NCBI GenBank assembly: GCA_001414345.1
Contig: LLCB01000237.1
Coordinates: 1 to 64,000, forward strand
Length of the DNA: 64,000 nt
Source of the DNA: Hymenoscyphus infarciens
Taxonomy: Eukaryota > Ascomycota > Leotiomycetes > Helotiales > Helotiaceae
Direction: 5' to 3'
Position 1 is the first letter of the stretch. Each line of letters begins with the position of its first letter. This document shows positions 46,357 through 57,552 of this stretch, piece by piece. Position numbers and translations under genes: made by a program. The notes beneath the pieces are model-generated. The model searched no databases. It saw nothing but the letters and a program-made list of their open reading frames with translations, and was not told the DNA's origin.

Positions 46357-47205
46357 ATGTTCCAGGGTAGACTGCTAACATCAGCACGGTACAGGGAGCT
46401 CCATCAACGCCTATTCGATCGATTCAATGCCTTTTATCAACACGGAGATATCATGGAGGCGATCGATGAGTGGTGGGCCGGACCCTTGGATGGACTCAGT
46501 GAAGGAGGTCTTCTGTTGCTGGGCAAAGACGACGGGGAGATTCTTGCGATGATAAAGCATATCTTCAACAGAGCCCTCTTCGGCGGCGCCCTTCCTTCGA
46601 AATTCTGCAACCTGCGATTCATTCCACTCTCAGAACCAGATTGGGGACGCAAAGGGAAACCGATTGAGGGGCAACCTTCCACCCGCGGATATCTGGATAC
46701 CAAGCTTACCCGCAAATGCGGCGGCCATGTAACAGGAACGATCAACATCTTCGAACTTCCCTGGCACACCAGAAACCAAACACAGCAAGAAAGGATCCTC
46801 TTTTATGGGGGGACTTTGCTGCATGAGATGCTGCATGGCTACTTCTGGACATATACTTGCAGGTGTCAATCGTGTTGCGGACTGCCAGGTGGTTGGTCGA
46901 GAAAAGGAGAAGGACAGCATGATCACTACTGGCAGTATTCGGCTCTGCTCATCGAAGAGGCCGCAGAAGGATTCACTCAGCGGTTCTGGGACTTGAGCAG
47001 AACCACATCGATGGCGTTTGAGATGGTGGCGTGCGACAAAAGAGTATCCCCGGCCTACTTGGAAGCTCTGAAGCTCGATCCCACTGAGTTCCAAAACAGC
47101 AGTAGCCCGAGAGTCGTGGGAGGGGTAGACGCGGTGTCGACGGTGTTGTATACGGCACGCAAGGTCGAATTGGAGGAAAGGATCCGCGAAATTTGGTTTC
47201 CTTGA
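46357..47205 (+). CDS. SprT-like zinc metallopeptidase-family protein
   Basis: 282 aa in one exon from the ATG at 46357. The zinc motif LLHEMLHGYF (HExxH) lies at about residues 153-162 and is followed by a Cys-rich YTCRCQSCC and GQHDHYWQ, where SprT-like proteins have the GHxxxW element and third ligand. SprT-like/Spartan proteases cut proteins crosslinked to DNA. Many fungal relatives are uncharacterised, so the substrate is open. A better start may lie in an upstream exon at 46168. The N-terminal helix pair (RYRELHQRLFDRFNAFY) is typical of the family. Confidence 0.75.
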   Translation: MFQGRLLTSARYRELHQRLFDRFNAFYQHGDIMEAIDEWWAGPLDGLSEGGLLLLGKDDGEILAMIKHIFNRALFGGALPSKFCNLRFIPLSEPDWGRKGKPIEGQPSTRGYLDTKLTRKCGGHVTGTINIFELPWHTRNQTQQERILFYGGTLLHEMLHGYFWTYTCRCQSCCGLPGGWSRKGEGQHDHYWQYSALLIEEAAEGFTQRFWDLSRTTSMAFEMVACDKRVSPAYLEALKLDPTEFQNSSSPRVVGGVDAVSTVLYTARKVELEERIREIWFP

Positions 47206-47755
47206 GGCTCGTTGTGTTCAGCGTTGCCTTGCATAGATCTCACATTGCGCGAGATGTAGTATGGCCCAAGTAATATAAATAATGTTAGCCGAAATGTGGC
47301 ATATGGGCGGAGTAGGTGACGTTCGCAGAACGATTATAGACTCTGCTCCGTAGTTTCCTTTACCATCGTGGTAATTGGTTTCTGAATCCGTCCCTTGAGT
47401 CTCGATGTTCTGAAAGTTCGGGGCGATGGTCGCAGAGAGCCAACAACTAACTGCATTGGCCCTGTTAGTTTCGCAGGTTCGGGATGGAATAGATTTCGTG
47501 TACTTGCTACCTGCTTGCCACCTCAGCCATGCCCAAAGATTCCGTTCTTGTTGTGTGAGGAGAGCAGAGTGAAGCTGTCGAGGTCGAATAGCTGACAGTC
47601 CATTTTAGGCTAGCGGATATTTTCGCAAATCAAGCCGAGCAAATCCGAAGCCCCGAAGACGTCATGAAGCTCCCCAGTTTCACTCCAAATCGTCTCTTCG
47701 TCCCCAATTCCCACGTCAATTGATTTCCAGTCTCTCCCACGATTAGAAAATCATC
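47206..47755. other. Promoter region of the cytochrome b5 reductase gene
   Basis: 3' flank of the SprT-like gene, then the promoter of the next gene. No coding signal. Confidence 0.4.
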
Positions 47756-48945
47756 ATGTTCGCCAGACAAGCATTCCGAGCGGCTCAACCATTGAGATCC
47801 GTAAGTGTCCCGACCTTCCCTAGAAGCTACCTATCAAGCTCTCCCCCCCCCCACCACGGATGGTGCGGGAGGTCAATTGTCTCCGAGCTAATAAATACCA
47901 CCTCTCTATAGCAATACCGTCGTTATGCCACAGAACAAACCAAGGGAGGAAACAACACCATAATCTATGGTGGTATCGCAGCAGCTCTAGCTGGTGGAGC
48001 ATACTACTTCCTCAACCAAGGCGACAACGCTGCCAAAGTCAAGGACGTCGCAAAGGATGCCGAGGCCAAGGCCAAGGGTGTTGTTGTTGGAGGTGCTCCT
48101 GCTAAGGCTGCCCTTACTGGAGGCGATCAAGGGTTCATTGGATTGAGACTCGAGAGCGTCGAGAACATCAATCATAACACGAAGAAATTCCGATTCGCAT
48201 TACCGGAGGATGATCAGGTCAGCGGGTTGAAGGTTGCTTCTGCCATCCTTACCAAGTTCAAGGAACCAAATATGGAGAAGCCCGTCATTCGACCATACAC
48301 ACCAGTTAGCGACGAAGGTTGGTGGTTCCTATGCTATAGCTAGGGAACGAGAAAAGGCTAATTCGTGGTGTAGCTGAGAAGGGTTACGTCGAGTTGATTG
48401 TCAAGAAATATAAGGGCGGACCAATGTCGACGCATATCCACGATCTGGTGCCAGGTCAAGAACTCCAATTCAAGGGCCCCATCCCCAAATACCCTTGGGA
48501 GGCAAACAAGCACGATCACGTCGCGTTGATCGCTGGTGGAACCGGAATCGCCCCAATGTATCAGCTCGCCCGCGGCATCTTCAACAACCCAGATGATAAG
48601 ACGAAGGTCACTCTCGTATTCGCCAACATCACGGAGGAAGATATTTTATTGAAGAAGGAGTTCGCAGAGCTGGAAAACACATACCCACAACGATTCCGAG
48701 CATTCTATGTTCTTGACTCTCCACCAAAGGGGTTTGCCGGTACTGAAGGACGTATCACAAAGGAGCTGTTGAAGACTGTGCTCCCGGAGCCAAAGTCTGC
48801 GAATATCAAGATTTTCGTCTGTGGTCCTCCACCTATGTATAAGTCTATCTCGGGGATGAAGGTGTCACCAGCGAACCAGGGGGAGCTCGATGGCAGTATT
48901 CTTGAGCAACTTGGATACTCCAAGGATCAGGTTTTTAAGTTTTAG
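47756..48945 (+). CDS. mcr1: Mitochondrial NADH-cytochrome b5 reductase
   Basis: Exons 47756-47800, 47912-48317 and 48374-48945, 340 aa, the usual length. The N-terminus [22 protein letters not shown] is a mitochondrial presequence, followed by a single anchor helix ([18 protein letters not shown]) as in Mcr1 of the outer membrane and intermembrane space. The FAD-binding RPYTPVSDE, the [11 protein letters not shown] phosphate loop, the NADH-binding [10 protein letters not shown] and the CGPPPMYK motif are all present. It passes electrons from NADH to cytochrome b5 or related acceptors (ergosterol synthesis, erythroascorbate recycling). Intron 2 has a weak donor (GTTGGT) but restores [11 protein letters not shown] as the family requires. 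It is a housekeeping gene with no sign of linkage to the siderophore locus. Confidence 0.95.
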
Positions 48946-50143
48946 AGAGCGAATAGATCTGTATTAGAGAAAGCAATGTTTATTGGGGAACTTGTAACAT
49001 AGATAGATCATGAATATTGAAGATTCGTTTCGAGTCAACTTTCTTCCAGGATTTAACTAAGAGCATGGTGGCCCAGACCTACTTTTCCTTATTTTCCCCA
49101 ACAATAAACAGCTCTCTGTTAAACTCACGACACGTCAGTTAGCTAATTTCCTAACCGCGTCTCTAAGAATTGCTTAAATCTATCTAAAACTATTAGGAAG
49201 CGCGAAGTTCTTGTAAGAGCTGCGAAATTAGAGTTGACCTCGATGTCTATTAGAAGATAGCAGAACTTGTCCTTAAATAACAGTTCTGCGAAGATTTCTG
49301 TGAGGTTGAGAGAATGTCGAGTAAAGCGGTTGGTATGTATTTTTCTGGTTTTGTTGATAGAGGTCTGTTGATAGAGGTCAACATAAAACCCTCTGCACCA
49401 ACATCGATAACCTCCACGAATCTTACCAGTTCGCCAGCCTGTACGACTTCCCAGGATGCTCTCGTAACAATTACAGAAAGCCTCCTTCCAACGACCGACT
49501 CCCTAACACCGGACACCAGTGGTGCCAGTGTCAAAACTGCAAGCCCCCCAAAAGAGAAGCGCGGAAAGTGACAACCAGTTGAGTACTTCGGAGGTCTTTG
49601 GAACCATAATTCAAAGACTTCATCCCAGCCAGTCTAGAAACAGTTTTCTTAATTTAACAGAAGAAGAATAATCGGAAACATAGAAAACTATTATTCGAAG
49701 TCTTGTTATAAATGTTTTTTGTTGCATTTCGTTAATCTAAACTTTTAGTATAATCTTTCTCGAATGTACCAAGAAGCGACGACAGAGATGCTTGCACATG
49801 GTTTCACGATCGTGTTTAGCGATGATATTAATGATTTCTTAGGCCGAGTAAAATTCGCTTATTAGAGATATACCTTGTCCAATTATACGAGAGGTTAGAG
49901 TAATAGTGACTATCTACTTCACTCGAGTAAACAAAAAGAGTCGAACAATAGGGTGTTCTAAAATCTTATCTGAGTTCTAAAATTATACTCTAAGCATTAC
50001 TAAAACTAATCTACTTGAATATTTGAAGAAATTGGAATGATAGAATCTTTCGAAAGCTTATAAGATGTCTTGAATGATCGTGACTATATAGAATCAACCT
50101 CAATTATCGAAAAGTGTAGAAAAATAAATTAAGAGACCAGATA
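48946..50143. other. AT-rich intergenic sequence
   Basis: The first part is the reductase 3' flank. From about 49600 it becomes AT-rich with stops in all frames. An 85-codon Ser/Thr-rich ORF (49314-49571) has no start context or homology that I recognise. Confidence 0.45.
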
Positions 50144-50800
50144 CGGCATCCTGAATACACTAAAAAGTTAGATTGACTAAATCGTAAATAGGAAATCGTA
50201 AATCGTAAAATGTTACTTTTTATAAGTATAAAAGAGAATAATTTCTAATTTAAATTCCCCCTCTCTATATCTAGATTAGATAGTCTTAACTATAGTAACT
50301 AGCTAATTAGAGAATAGAAAGGGAAAATAAAATATATATTACATATATAGTAGTAACATTAGATGCCCTCTTACTATCGCCCTCTCGCTATCGTCTCCTT
50401 ACTATTATTTCTAGATAAATAAGGAAGAGAGAGAGAGAGGGAGAGAGGGAGAGAGGGAGAGAGGGGGCGAGAGGGCGAGCAAACATTTCAGTGGAAAGTT
50501 TTTCCTAGCGTAGGTAAGGGGAGTTTAGCAAAAGTAGCAAACAATCCCCTCACCCTCTCTCCCTCTCTCCCTCTCTCCCTCTCTTCTATACTTTTATATT
50601 TACATAATATACTAAAGAAGGAAAGAGTAGCAAGAGAGAGAGACTAAGAAGTAGCAAAATACTCTCCTACCCCTTAATAAAGGGCTTAGATAATATAATT
50701 ATTAAGTTCTACTTTAGCTCAACTTTATTACAATTTACGATTTACGATTTACAATTTGCGATTTAGTCGATTCCGACTTTTTAGTGTATCCAGGACGCCC
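50144..50800. mobile_element. 657-bp TA-flanked foldback element
   Basis: The ends are inverted copies of about 85 bp. Left reads CGGCATCCTGAATACACTAA and right, inverted, GGGCGTCCTGGATACACTAA. Both continue through AAAAAGT, GACTAAATCG and TAAATCG heptamers. TA lies directly outside each end (50142-50143 and 50801-50802), as with Tc1/mariner-type insertions. Inside, a GGGAGAGA purine tract (about 50420-50465) and its pyrimidine mirror (about 50549-50584) form a second inverted repeat, so nearly the whole element can fold on itself. There is no coding capacity. The left end carries more C/G-to-T/A changes. It is MITE-like and non-autonomous. Confidence 0.8.
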
Positions 50801-50802
50801 TA

Positions 50803-51438
50803 CCAGAGAGAGAAGAGAAGAGTGAATGGTAAGAGACAAGAGTAGGAAATCTCTTAATTGGGGCGAGGAAAAGAGAGTGGGTTAATTTGCGAAAGATTAG
50901 TATGATTCTGGGTACGGAGAAAGAAGTCAATCCAAACTTATACAAAAGTTGGGAGAACCCTGAAAAGGCCTTTAATCGCCGTTCCAAACTTTCAAGGATA
51001 TATGCTAAAAGTTAAAGTACTATCTGAAGTCTAAAAAAAACACTTTGATGTGTTTAAGTGGGAACTTCAAGCTCAGATAGAAGCTATTAAATTATAACGG
51101 TGTTTTTGTTTACTCATACACCTGGCTTCGTTGAATCGAGAAGGCGATAAGCCTAAGTACTAAGGAGTAGTTAGGTAGTTTGTTCGCATGGTGTTTTTTC
51201 TTTGTTGCGTCAATTGGTGTTGGGGAACTGAAAATAGATATAAGCCTAAATAGAACTCTCCAGGTTTCACGAATTATATGGACATGTAGAAAATATTGTA
51301 TATTATAAGATGATTACTTCATTCCAAGTACAAGCAAAAAATCTTAGCAAAATAACACCCGACTCCAGGAATTCCGCATGCCGCGACTTGAACCCCTCTT
51401 AATGTTCAACGGGATTCAGCAACTGCCAACCATGCATC
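50803..51438. other. Intergenic region, 3' flank of the 751-aa orphan
   Basis: Moderately AT-rich. A 68-codon minus-strand ORF at 50781-50987 overlaps the element end and is incidental. No gene seen. Confidence 0.4.
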
Positions 51439-54036
51439 TTATATGCCCCCGGTAAAGTAATTCACGACAGTCGCAGCCATCTCAGTACCCTTCTCGGCCA
51501 ACCCTCCCAAGGCACCAACATTTCCCATTGCCTCCACGAGCTTAGGGCTATACTTTTGGCCAGCCACCGCTGCTGCGCCTAGAGTTGTAGCTATCCCGAG
51601 CGTCCTCACCACTGTCCTGGCAGTTTTCTCCTCCTTACCTTCCTGCTGGAGCTCTGTAACATATCTCGAAAGTGGCACTTTTGGTTCAAGGAACTCTCCA
51701 GGAGCAGCCTTCACGCGGTCGTAATAACAAAGCATCAAAGGACTCTGAATGAGAATTTCTCGCGATCCTCGTTTTTGCCAGTGCGGAATATCTTTGCCCT
51801 CGTCTTTATAACCTCCGGCTTTGAAACGATTGATTAAGGGCCAGGTGGCGATTTTCGCTTTGGCGCGGAAGGTGTTGGCAGCTATGTCTGGGGGGCTAGC
51901 TCTCAACTTTTCACGATTCTCGACGGCTTGTCTTCCTGCTGCGGAGGCGATTGTTCCGGCGTCGAGGTACTTTTGCACTTCTTTTAGTGCGGCATTTTTC
52001 TGTTTCTTGTATCCTTCGATGGTGTTGATGTGGAGCTGAATTTGCATGTTTCTGCTTTTCTTCCAAGAATTACTGTCAACGTTTGTGTGTTCCTTTAAGT
52101 TGAAGGGCTCGCCAGGGCGGAGTTCTTGCCAATGGAAGATTGTGGGAGACAGGCGGACGCAGAGGGCGAGGTAAGCGGCGTCGGAGATTATGTCATGGAG
52201 TTCTTGATAGAGGAGTGTGGAGGGGGGGAGTTCCATGCCGTTCTTTGTGGGAAGGCCGTAGAGGAAGTCGATTATGGGTTTGAGGAGTTGAAAGACTTGA
52301 GCTGTTTGGGTTGCTACGTCGGAGTAGAATTCCGAGGTTACAGGACGGGTGGTTATGATTGATCGTGCTTGTTTGGAGCGGAGGGTTTGTCGCTGGAATC
52401 CTGTGGGTGTGTTAGTAAGTTCCCGCTTCTTTTCCATCTCACTTCAGAGGGGGAGAACAACTAACCTTCACGTTCAAACATCGCCCTCTCAATCGCAAAC
52501 ATCAATTCCTTCTCCTGCTTGTTACTCCCAAACAAACCCTCGTCAAAAATCTTTATCTTGATAATCTTTATCAAAACCGCAGCAATAAGCCACATCCTAC
52601 TAGTCCCATTCAAAAGCATCTCATCCCAACCGCCAACAACCGGGTCCGCTTCCGCAACCATATCTGCCCATTCATAAAACTCCTTCATCTCGCCAACTGC
52701 ACTCCAAGGGCTTCCATCGATTAAATTTAGCTCTAGCCATTCGGGGTTATTGAGATCTGGGGCTCCAAAGTAGGTGTCTGCCCAGACACGGATGTGTGTG
52801 TGGAGATTGAAGAATTGGACGATGAAGAATTGGTCGTCTCTGTCTTCTAGAGGATGGGGGTCGTAGATCTTTCGTACTGGTTCAGGAACATTTCTGTTGA
52901 GGTCTATGCCCTGGGCTGGGTGGTTGGTGTATTTGCGTGGCTTTTCGCCTTCAGCAGTCCGTTTGTCTTCGGCAGTTTCTTTCTTGGTGTGGTTTTTGTT
53001 TGGCTGTTTGGCTGTTAGCTGATTTCTTCTTCTTTTTCCCCGTTCTTTTCGTTACTGTATCCTCTTTTCTCCCAAGAATACCCAAGACATAAAGTTTCGC
53101 CAAACGAAATTAAAACAAGAGGAAGTGTGTGCTTTCATTTCCCAAGACGAGAGTGCAAGTCATTACTGAGGAATCTCTCTTTCTGAGAAAAGTAGGGCAA
53201 CAGGGTCCAGAAGTAAAAACTCAAAGGCTTCCATCCTCTTCCAAGCACAAAAGAAAAAAGCACAAGAATGATAAACATACCTCCATCAGCTGTCCCATAC
53301 TAGCAGTAAAAATCTGATTAAATGCCTTCTGGTTCTCATAACTACTTTTCTTCTTCTTAACCACCTTACCAGAATTGGCTAACTGGTTGTAAGCCTTCGC
53401 AGCCCTATTCCTTATCTGTACCGCCCGCCTGTTCTTATCTAAATGTTTCTTGGGACTCTTAGACTTCCTAGTCGTGAGTCCTATCTTCACTCCTTCCACT
53501 TCTACGGGAGCCTGATTCTCAACGCCCCGACTCGTTAGGACATTGTAGGCACTGGAGACCACACCGGCAGAGGGTTTTTTGGAGTCGCTGCGTGGGGAAC
53601 TTTTGCTTGTTGATTGACTAGATCTTCTTGATCCGGCGGAACCTCTTCTGGTTGATGAACCACTGGAGTGTCTTGAGCGTGGCGAGCCTTTCTGAATTGG
53701 TGATCTACTGGGACTTCTTGCGCTCGCCTGAGAGGGACGGCGAGGAGGCGGTACATCAGTTCCGGAGTCGTCAGTTACGCTAGAGTCAGTGGGTATATCG
53801 ACAAATTTGACTCCTTTCTTGGGGGGTTTCTGAGGAGATTTCTTCTTAGGTGACGTGTAGCGCCCAGTCCCCAATATTTTCCCCCCTGTCGTGCGTATTT
53901 GAGAGGGCCGGGATGCGCGGGGTTTAAAATTTGTTCGAGGGGGGACAAAGTCTCTTGTATCTGTTCCTGAGCCTGTTCCGCCTGTTTCGGTGTCTGTGTT
54001 CAATGGCGTAATGTCTCTCAACATTGTTCGCGACAT
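51439..54036 (-). CDS. Uncharacterised protein with disordered basic N-terminus
   Basis: Three exons: 54036-53281, 53003-52466 and 52400-51439 (introns GTATGT...CAG and GTTAGT...CAG, in phase), 751 aa. Residues 1-252 are disordered, rich in S, R, K, P and T, with SPKKKSPQKPPKK and many RxxS sites that could be phosphorylated. They probably bind nucleic acid or a scaffold. Residues about 253-430 hold aromatic helices (DDQFFIVQFFNLHTHIRVWAD, MWLIAAVLIKIIKIKIF). The rest is helical and charged and ends in a small, Gly/Ala-rich segment that could lie on a membrane (TLGIATTLGAAAVAG). I recognise no family. Intron 1 (about 277 nt) is long for this region, so an extra small exon inside it is possible. 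The long frame upstream of the chosen ATG reads as 5' leader. Confidence 0.65.
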
Positions 54037-55633
54037 GGTTGCTGATTTCTCAGATGGCGATAGTGTGGATTTGAGAAAAGGAACCCAACCTTCGATGACT
54101 TTGCGATTGCGATTGCGACAGTCATAATGGGTGTTTCGCGATGAGGGGTGTTGAAAGGGGCTAGGGGTCAACAAAGAGAGGGGCAGGTTTACATTCCAGG
54201 CGACGGGAACAAGGAATGAAAGCAGCGATCGCTTAGGCGAGTCGATAGGAAAACGGAACGAAATGAAAATTTCACAAAGACTCGAAAAGTTTATTCTAGC
54301 TGGTTTCATAATATATCACTGAATGCGAATTTTGGAAATAGACTTGAAGAGCGAATTGGCCTACAAACAAAGCAAACCAGAAGTATCCCTTGAACAATTA
54401 TTAACTCCGTGAGAGGAAAAGCCTTCGACTCTTGACGAGGTGGAATTCAACTCTCAAGGAGGATAAAAATCATCCCAAAATATCCTAAGTGCGAATGAAG
54501 TCAATCGGACGTTAATTCGACTTTTCTCTATTCCGCATTTTTTCTAGAAGAGTTGAATCTTCATAGAAAGCTGACGCATAAGATACAACACTTACATATC
54601 ACCTCAGGTCGCCCCTTACTACGGACAGATGTTGAATTCGGTCGACCAGTTCGTTCTATAGTCTGTTGACCAACTTTGACTCGGCTAACCAACACATAGG
54701 TACTGTTATTACGCTACACTCCTCAGTTGCCAGTTAGAGCATCGATCTGACGAGTAGCTTCGCTTGCCTTTCCTGACAAATTGCGTTGTGAGTTCCCTTA
54801 TTGTATATGGTTTGGCCTAGTGATTGGTTCAGTTATTGTATTTGGTGTGTTCGCTTGATATGTCTCTTTGTATTTCCAACCCGCCCAAAAGACGGGTTGC
54901 GACCGCCTGTCGAATACGAACATGAGTAGTAGGATATTAGTACACGGTCGCCTTGTGGTCAACCCCATGAGATCTTATGTGGCGTGTAAGATCCCTGGAC
55001 GTTGCGGCTGCATGTTGACAATGAGGGCAAAGATGTGGTTTGATATGTGTATCAAGAGGGTTGCTTTAGAAAAAGGCAGTAAATAATCTCCTTGGAAAAA
55101 ACTTGGTTTGCGTACCGGAGGAGACCCGAAGACCCTGCACTCTTGGAACAGTTATACCCTTGACACATCAACTGGGATTTTGAATGGATTCGAAGATGAT
55201 TCCTGCTTTCAGAAACAGCATAGTTCTACAATTGTTAATTTAGAAAGTAGAGGCTTTACCTGAAATGTAACACATCCTTCAAGATTTCCAAACAGCTTCC
55301 CCAATGCCGTTGGTCCGGAATTTGGTGTCCCTTAGGATCCGAGCAACAGCCTTGAAGCGATATGCTCGACGGTTCTCTTTCCAGTGACACTAGGCTGGCA
55401 TTGGATTCGGCTTCTGGGGCGATGCAGAGATTGAAGCGTGGCTGAAAATGGTTTCTGTTGTGGTAGAAGCTGCTGGAAAGGACTTCATATGGAGAGACGC
55501 TATCTCAAGAAAGTTGACGCCAGTATCATGGTTTCTCTTGAGATATAGATGGGGCACCTGAAGATTATGTTCCACGCTGTTTTGACGTGCCTTGAGTTGT
55601 GGAAAAGGTGATTATTCCGTTTTCCAAAAGAAA
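54037..55633. other. Intergenic region, no gene supported
   Basis: Promoter of the minus-strand orphan at the left end. The rest shows only short ORFs on both strands (54868-55086, 55390-55575), none with a domain. Confidence 0.4.
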
Positions 55634-55945
55634 TCAACTTGGATGGAAACCCAAAAAATCGACCCTGCTCTCATGTTGTAGCAGAAATTCGTCTGGTAGG
55701 GATGGCTGCTGAGTCTCCGAGCCTAAGTGATCCAGACAAGATTGTCCAGTTATGATATCGTTTGAACCTACATCAAATGGCCAATCATCTTGAACGAACT
55801 CCGGGAAACCAAAATAATTATTTGAGCAAGAATCGAGAGGCGGGAAAAGGTCCGGTGCTTTATCGAAAACGTTCGCGAGGCTATCATCATTAACTACCAA
55901 ATCCAAATCATCATTCGCGTTGATAACGCTCTGGCCCGGTTAAGT
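55634..55945 (-). pseudogene. Acidic gene fragment
   Basis: A minus-strand frame runs from a TAA near 55945 to a stop at 55634 without an ATG start. It reads as an acidic, aromatic C-terminal tail (PDLFPPLDSCSNNYFGF, VQDDWPFDV). It resembles the activation tail of a fungal transcription factor, but nothing upstream joins to it. It is probably the remnant of a deleted gene. Confidence 0.3.
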
Positions 55946-56110
55946 GACCCGACCGGGCGTGGATGGGAAAGAAGGTTACCACTCTTCAACGAGGTTTGGT
56001 TTTGAGAGGTCGTACCGATTATATTATCCAGAAAGGTATTCGGGGTTTAAGTGCGTGCGATTGCCCGGTCAGCCCTAGCTGGTGAGCTAAGGATAAAGGC
56101 CCGCCGGCTG

Positions 56111-56284
56111 TGTTATATTACCAGCTATTAGTCTGCGTAATAAACAAGGTAACTGTTATACCAGAGGAACAATAACACAAAAGTTTATCTAAAATAACTA
56201 CTGAATAGTATTATTTTAACTAATAGCGTACATATAGAACAGACTCTGTGAACTAATAGGCAGTCACGTGGCCCTGATATCACA
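56111..56284 (+). mobile_element. Second copy of the 172-bp element, RIP-like changes
   Basis: Starts TGTTATATTACCAGC and ends TGATATCACA like the copy at 29296. Along its length C is replaced by T many times (CCGTTACGCC becomes CTGTTATACC), the pattern of RIP on one strand. No clear target duplication is left. Confidence 0.75.
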
Positions 56285-56710
56285 AAAAACAAAAACAAAA
56301 ATACGTGATTGCATTCTGTGAGAATATTCATCCTGCTATTATTAGAACTCTTGAAAAATAAAAGAAAATGCCTCCCGGGAAAAGTGTACCCAAGTTTAGC
56401 CAGGGATACTTTACAAGTGGAGCTTTTTGAAAACGCTGTTCAAAGGATATCGACATTGAGGAATGTATAATGACCGTTTTGATCCAGGCAAGACCTGATA
56501 TCTTGTCGCCAACAACATAAATACCTTTAAGCCTAGCCTGATACTCAATTACCGTCCGAAGCCTCAATATCATAACCCTTCCTCATAACTTAGCCTTACT
56601 CCTATCACCCCTATAAAAATCAGCTCAGTCCCTAAAACCCCCAACACCCTTTATTTCCACGTCCCCTCCCATCTTCTCCATTTTCTTGAACACAAGGAAA
56701 GCGACAAACC
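56285..56710. other. 3' flank of the RidA gene
   Basis: No gene seen; an 81-codon minus-strand ORF at 56328-56573 has no domain. Confidence 0.4.
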
Positions 56711-57552
56711 TTACAAATGCGCCACACATTCAATCTCCACATCCGTCCCGAGAGGAAGTTCAAAAACTGCAACACAAGTTCTAACAGGCTTTGGGTTTGC
56801 GGTGAAGACCTTGGCGTAGACTTCGTTCATGGCGGCGAAGTTTTCCATTTTGGTGATGAATACGTTGACTTTGGAAGCATTAGCACTTATTTAAAGCTGT
56901 TTTTAATGTGAATCTTAGGAAGTGGATGAGATGGTAATAGTATGGGGACATGGAAATGGTTGAGTGGTGTGTGAGGTGAGGGAGAGATAAATGGGGGAAA
57001 AGGACGAAAAGCGGGAAATGCCTTTTACGCAATTATCGATCGATGAACCGGCTGCTTCGAGGACTGCTGCAAGATTTTTGAGTATTTGTTCCTGGAGGAT
57101 GGGATTTGAATTAGCTGGCTACTCTTCAGGTAACAAAGGAAGAGGATGTGAGGGAAGGGGAGACGAACAGTCCGGGCTGCAACTCCACCACCGACGATTT
57201 CTCCAGTTGCTGGATCAACTATTTGGATTGAAGTTAGCATCTGATTTCCAGAAAGACAAGTTTCAAAATGTAGGAGTGTTCAGAAAAGGAGTCCTTGAAA
57301 GATTCAACCAACAATCCCCTCACAAGCCAAGCCTCGACACTTCCGCAGATATTCCCCCCAAAATAAACCGACCTCCTCCCTCTCTTCAGAATAAATCTCC
57401 AAAGACCATGTTGAACCCAAAGCAAAAACAGGAGACCACTTACCCCCAATACTCCCCGAACAATAAACCATTCCCTGACATTTAATAGCCTGCGAAAAAA
57501 AGGCCAGAGGAGCCGGAGCTTTTTCCGTGAGAACAGCTTCTTTTTGAACCAT
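56711..57552 (-). CDS. RidA (YjgF/UK114) family protein with a GC-AG intron
   Basis: Four exons: 57552-57444, 57218-57169, 57091-57022 and 56868-56711, 128 aa, the standard family length. Visible hallmarks are APLAFFSQAIKCQGMVYCSGSIG, DPATGEIVGGGVAART, the helix EQILKNLAAVLEAAGSSIDN, KVNVFITKMENFAAMNEVY, and the C-terminal signature RTCVAVFELPLGTDVEIEC with the substrate-binding Arg. RidA proteins hydrolyse reactive enamine/imine intermediates made by PLP enzymes, in cytosol or mitochondria. Intron 3 must start AAAAG/GCATTT to give the conserved VKVNVF and keep frame, so it is a GC-AG intron; the nearby GTAAAA donor would break frame. A GCTAATG branch lies 10 nt before its acceptor. Confidence 0.88.

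Noticed and set aside
49314..49571. 85-codon Ser/Thr-rich ORF
   Set aside because: No start context, domain or splice partner; it lies in sequence grading into AT-rich DNA.
51385..51415. GGTTCAAGTC (minus strand), like a tRNA T-loop
   Set aside because: The flanking bases do not form the T stem, and no acceptor or anticodon arms can be found, so no tRNA.
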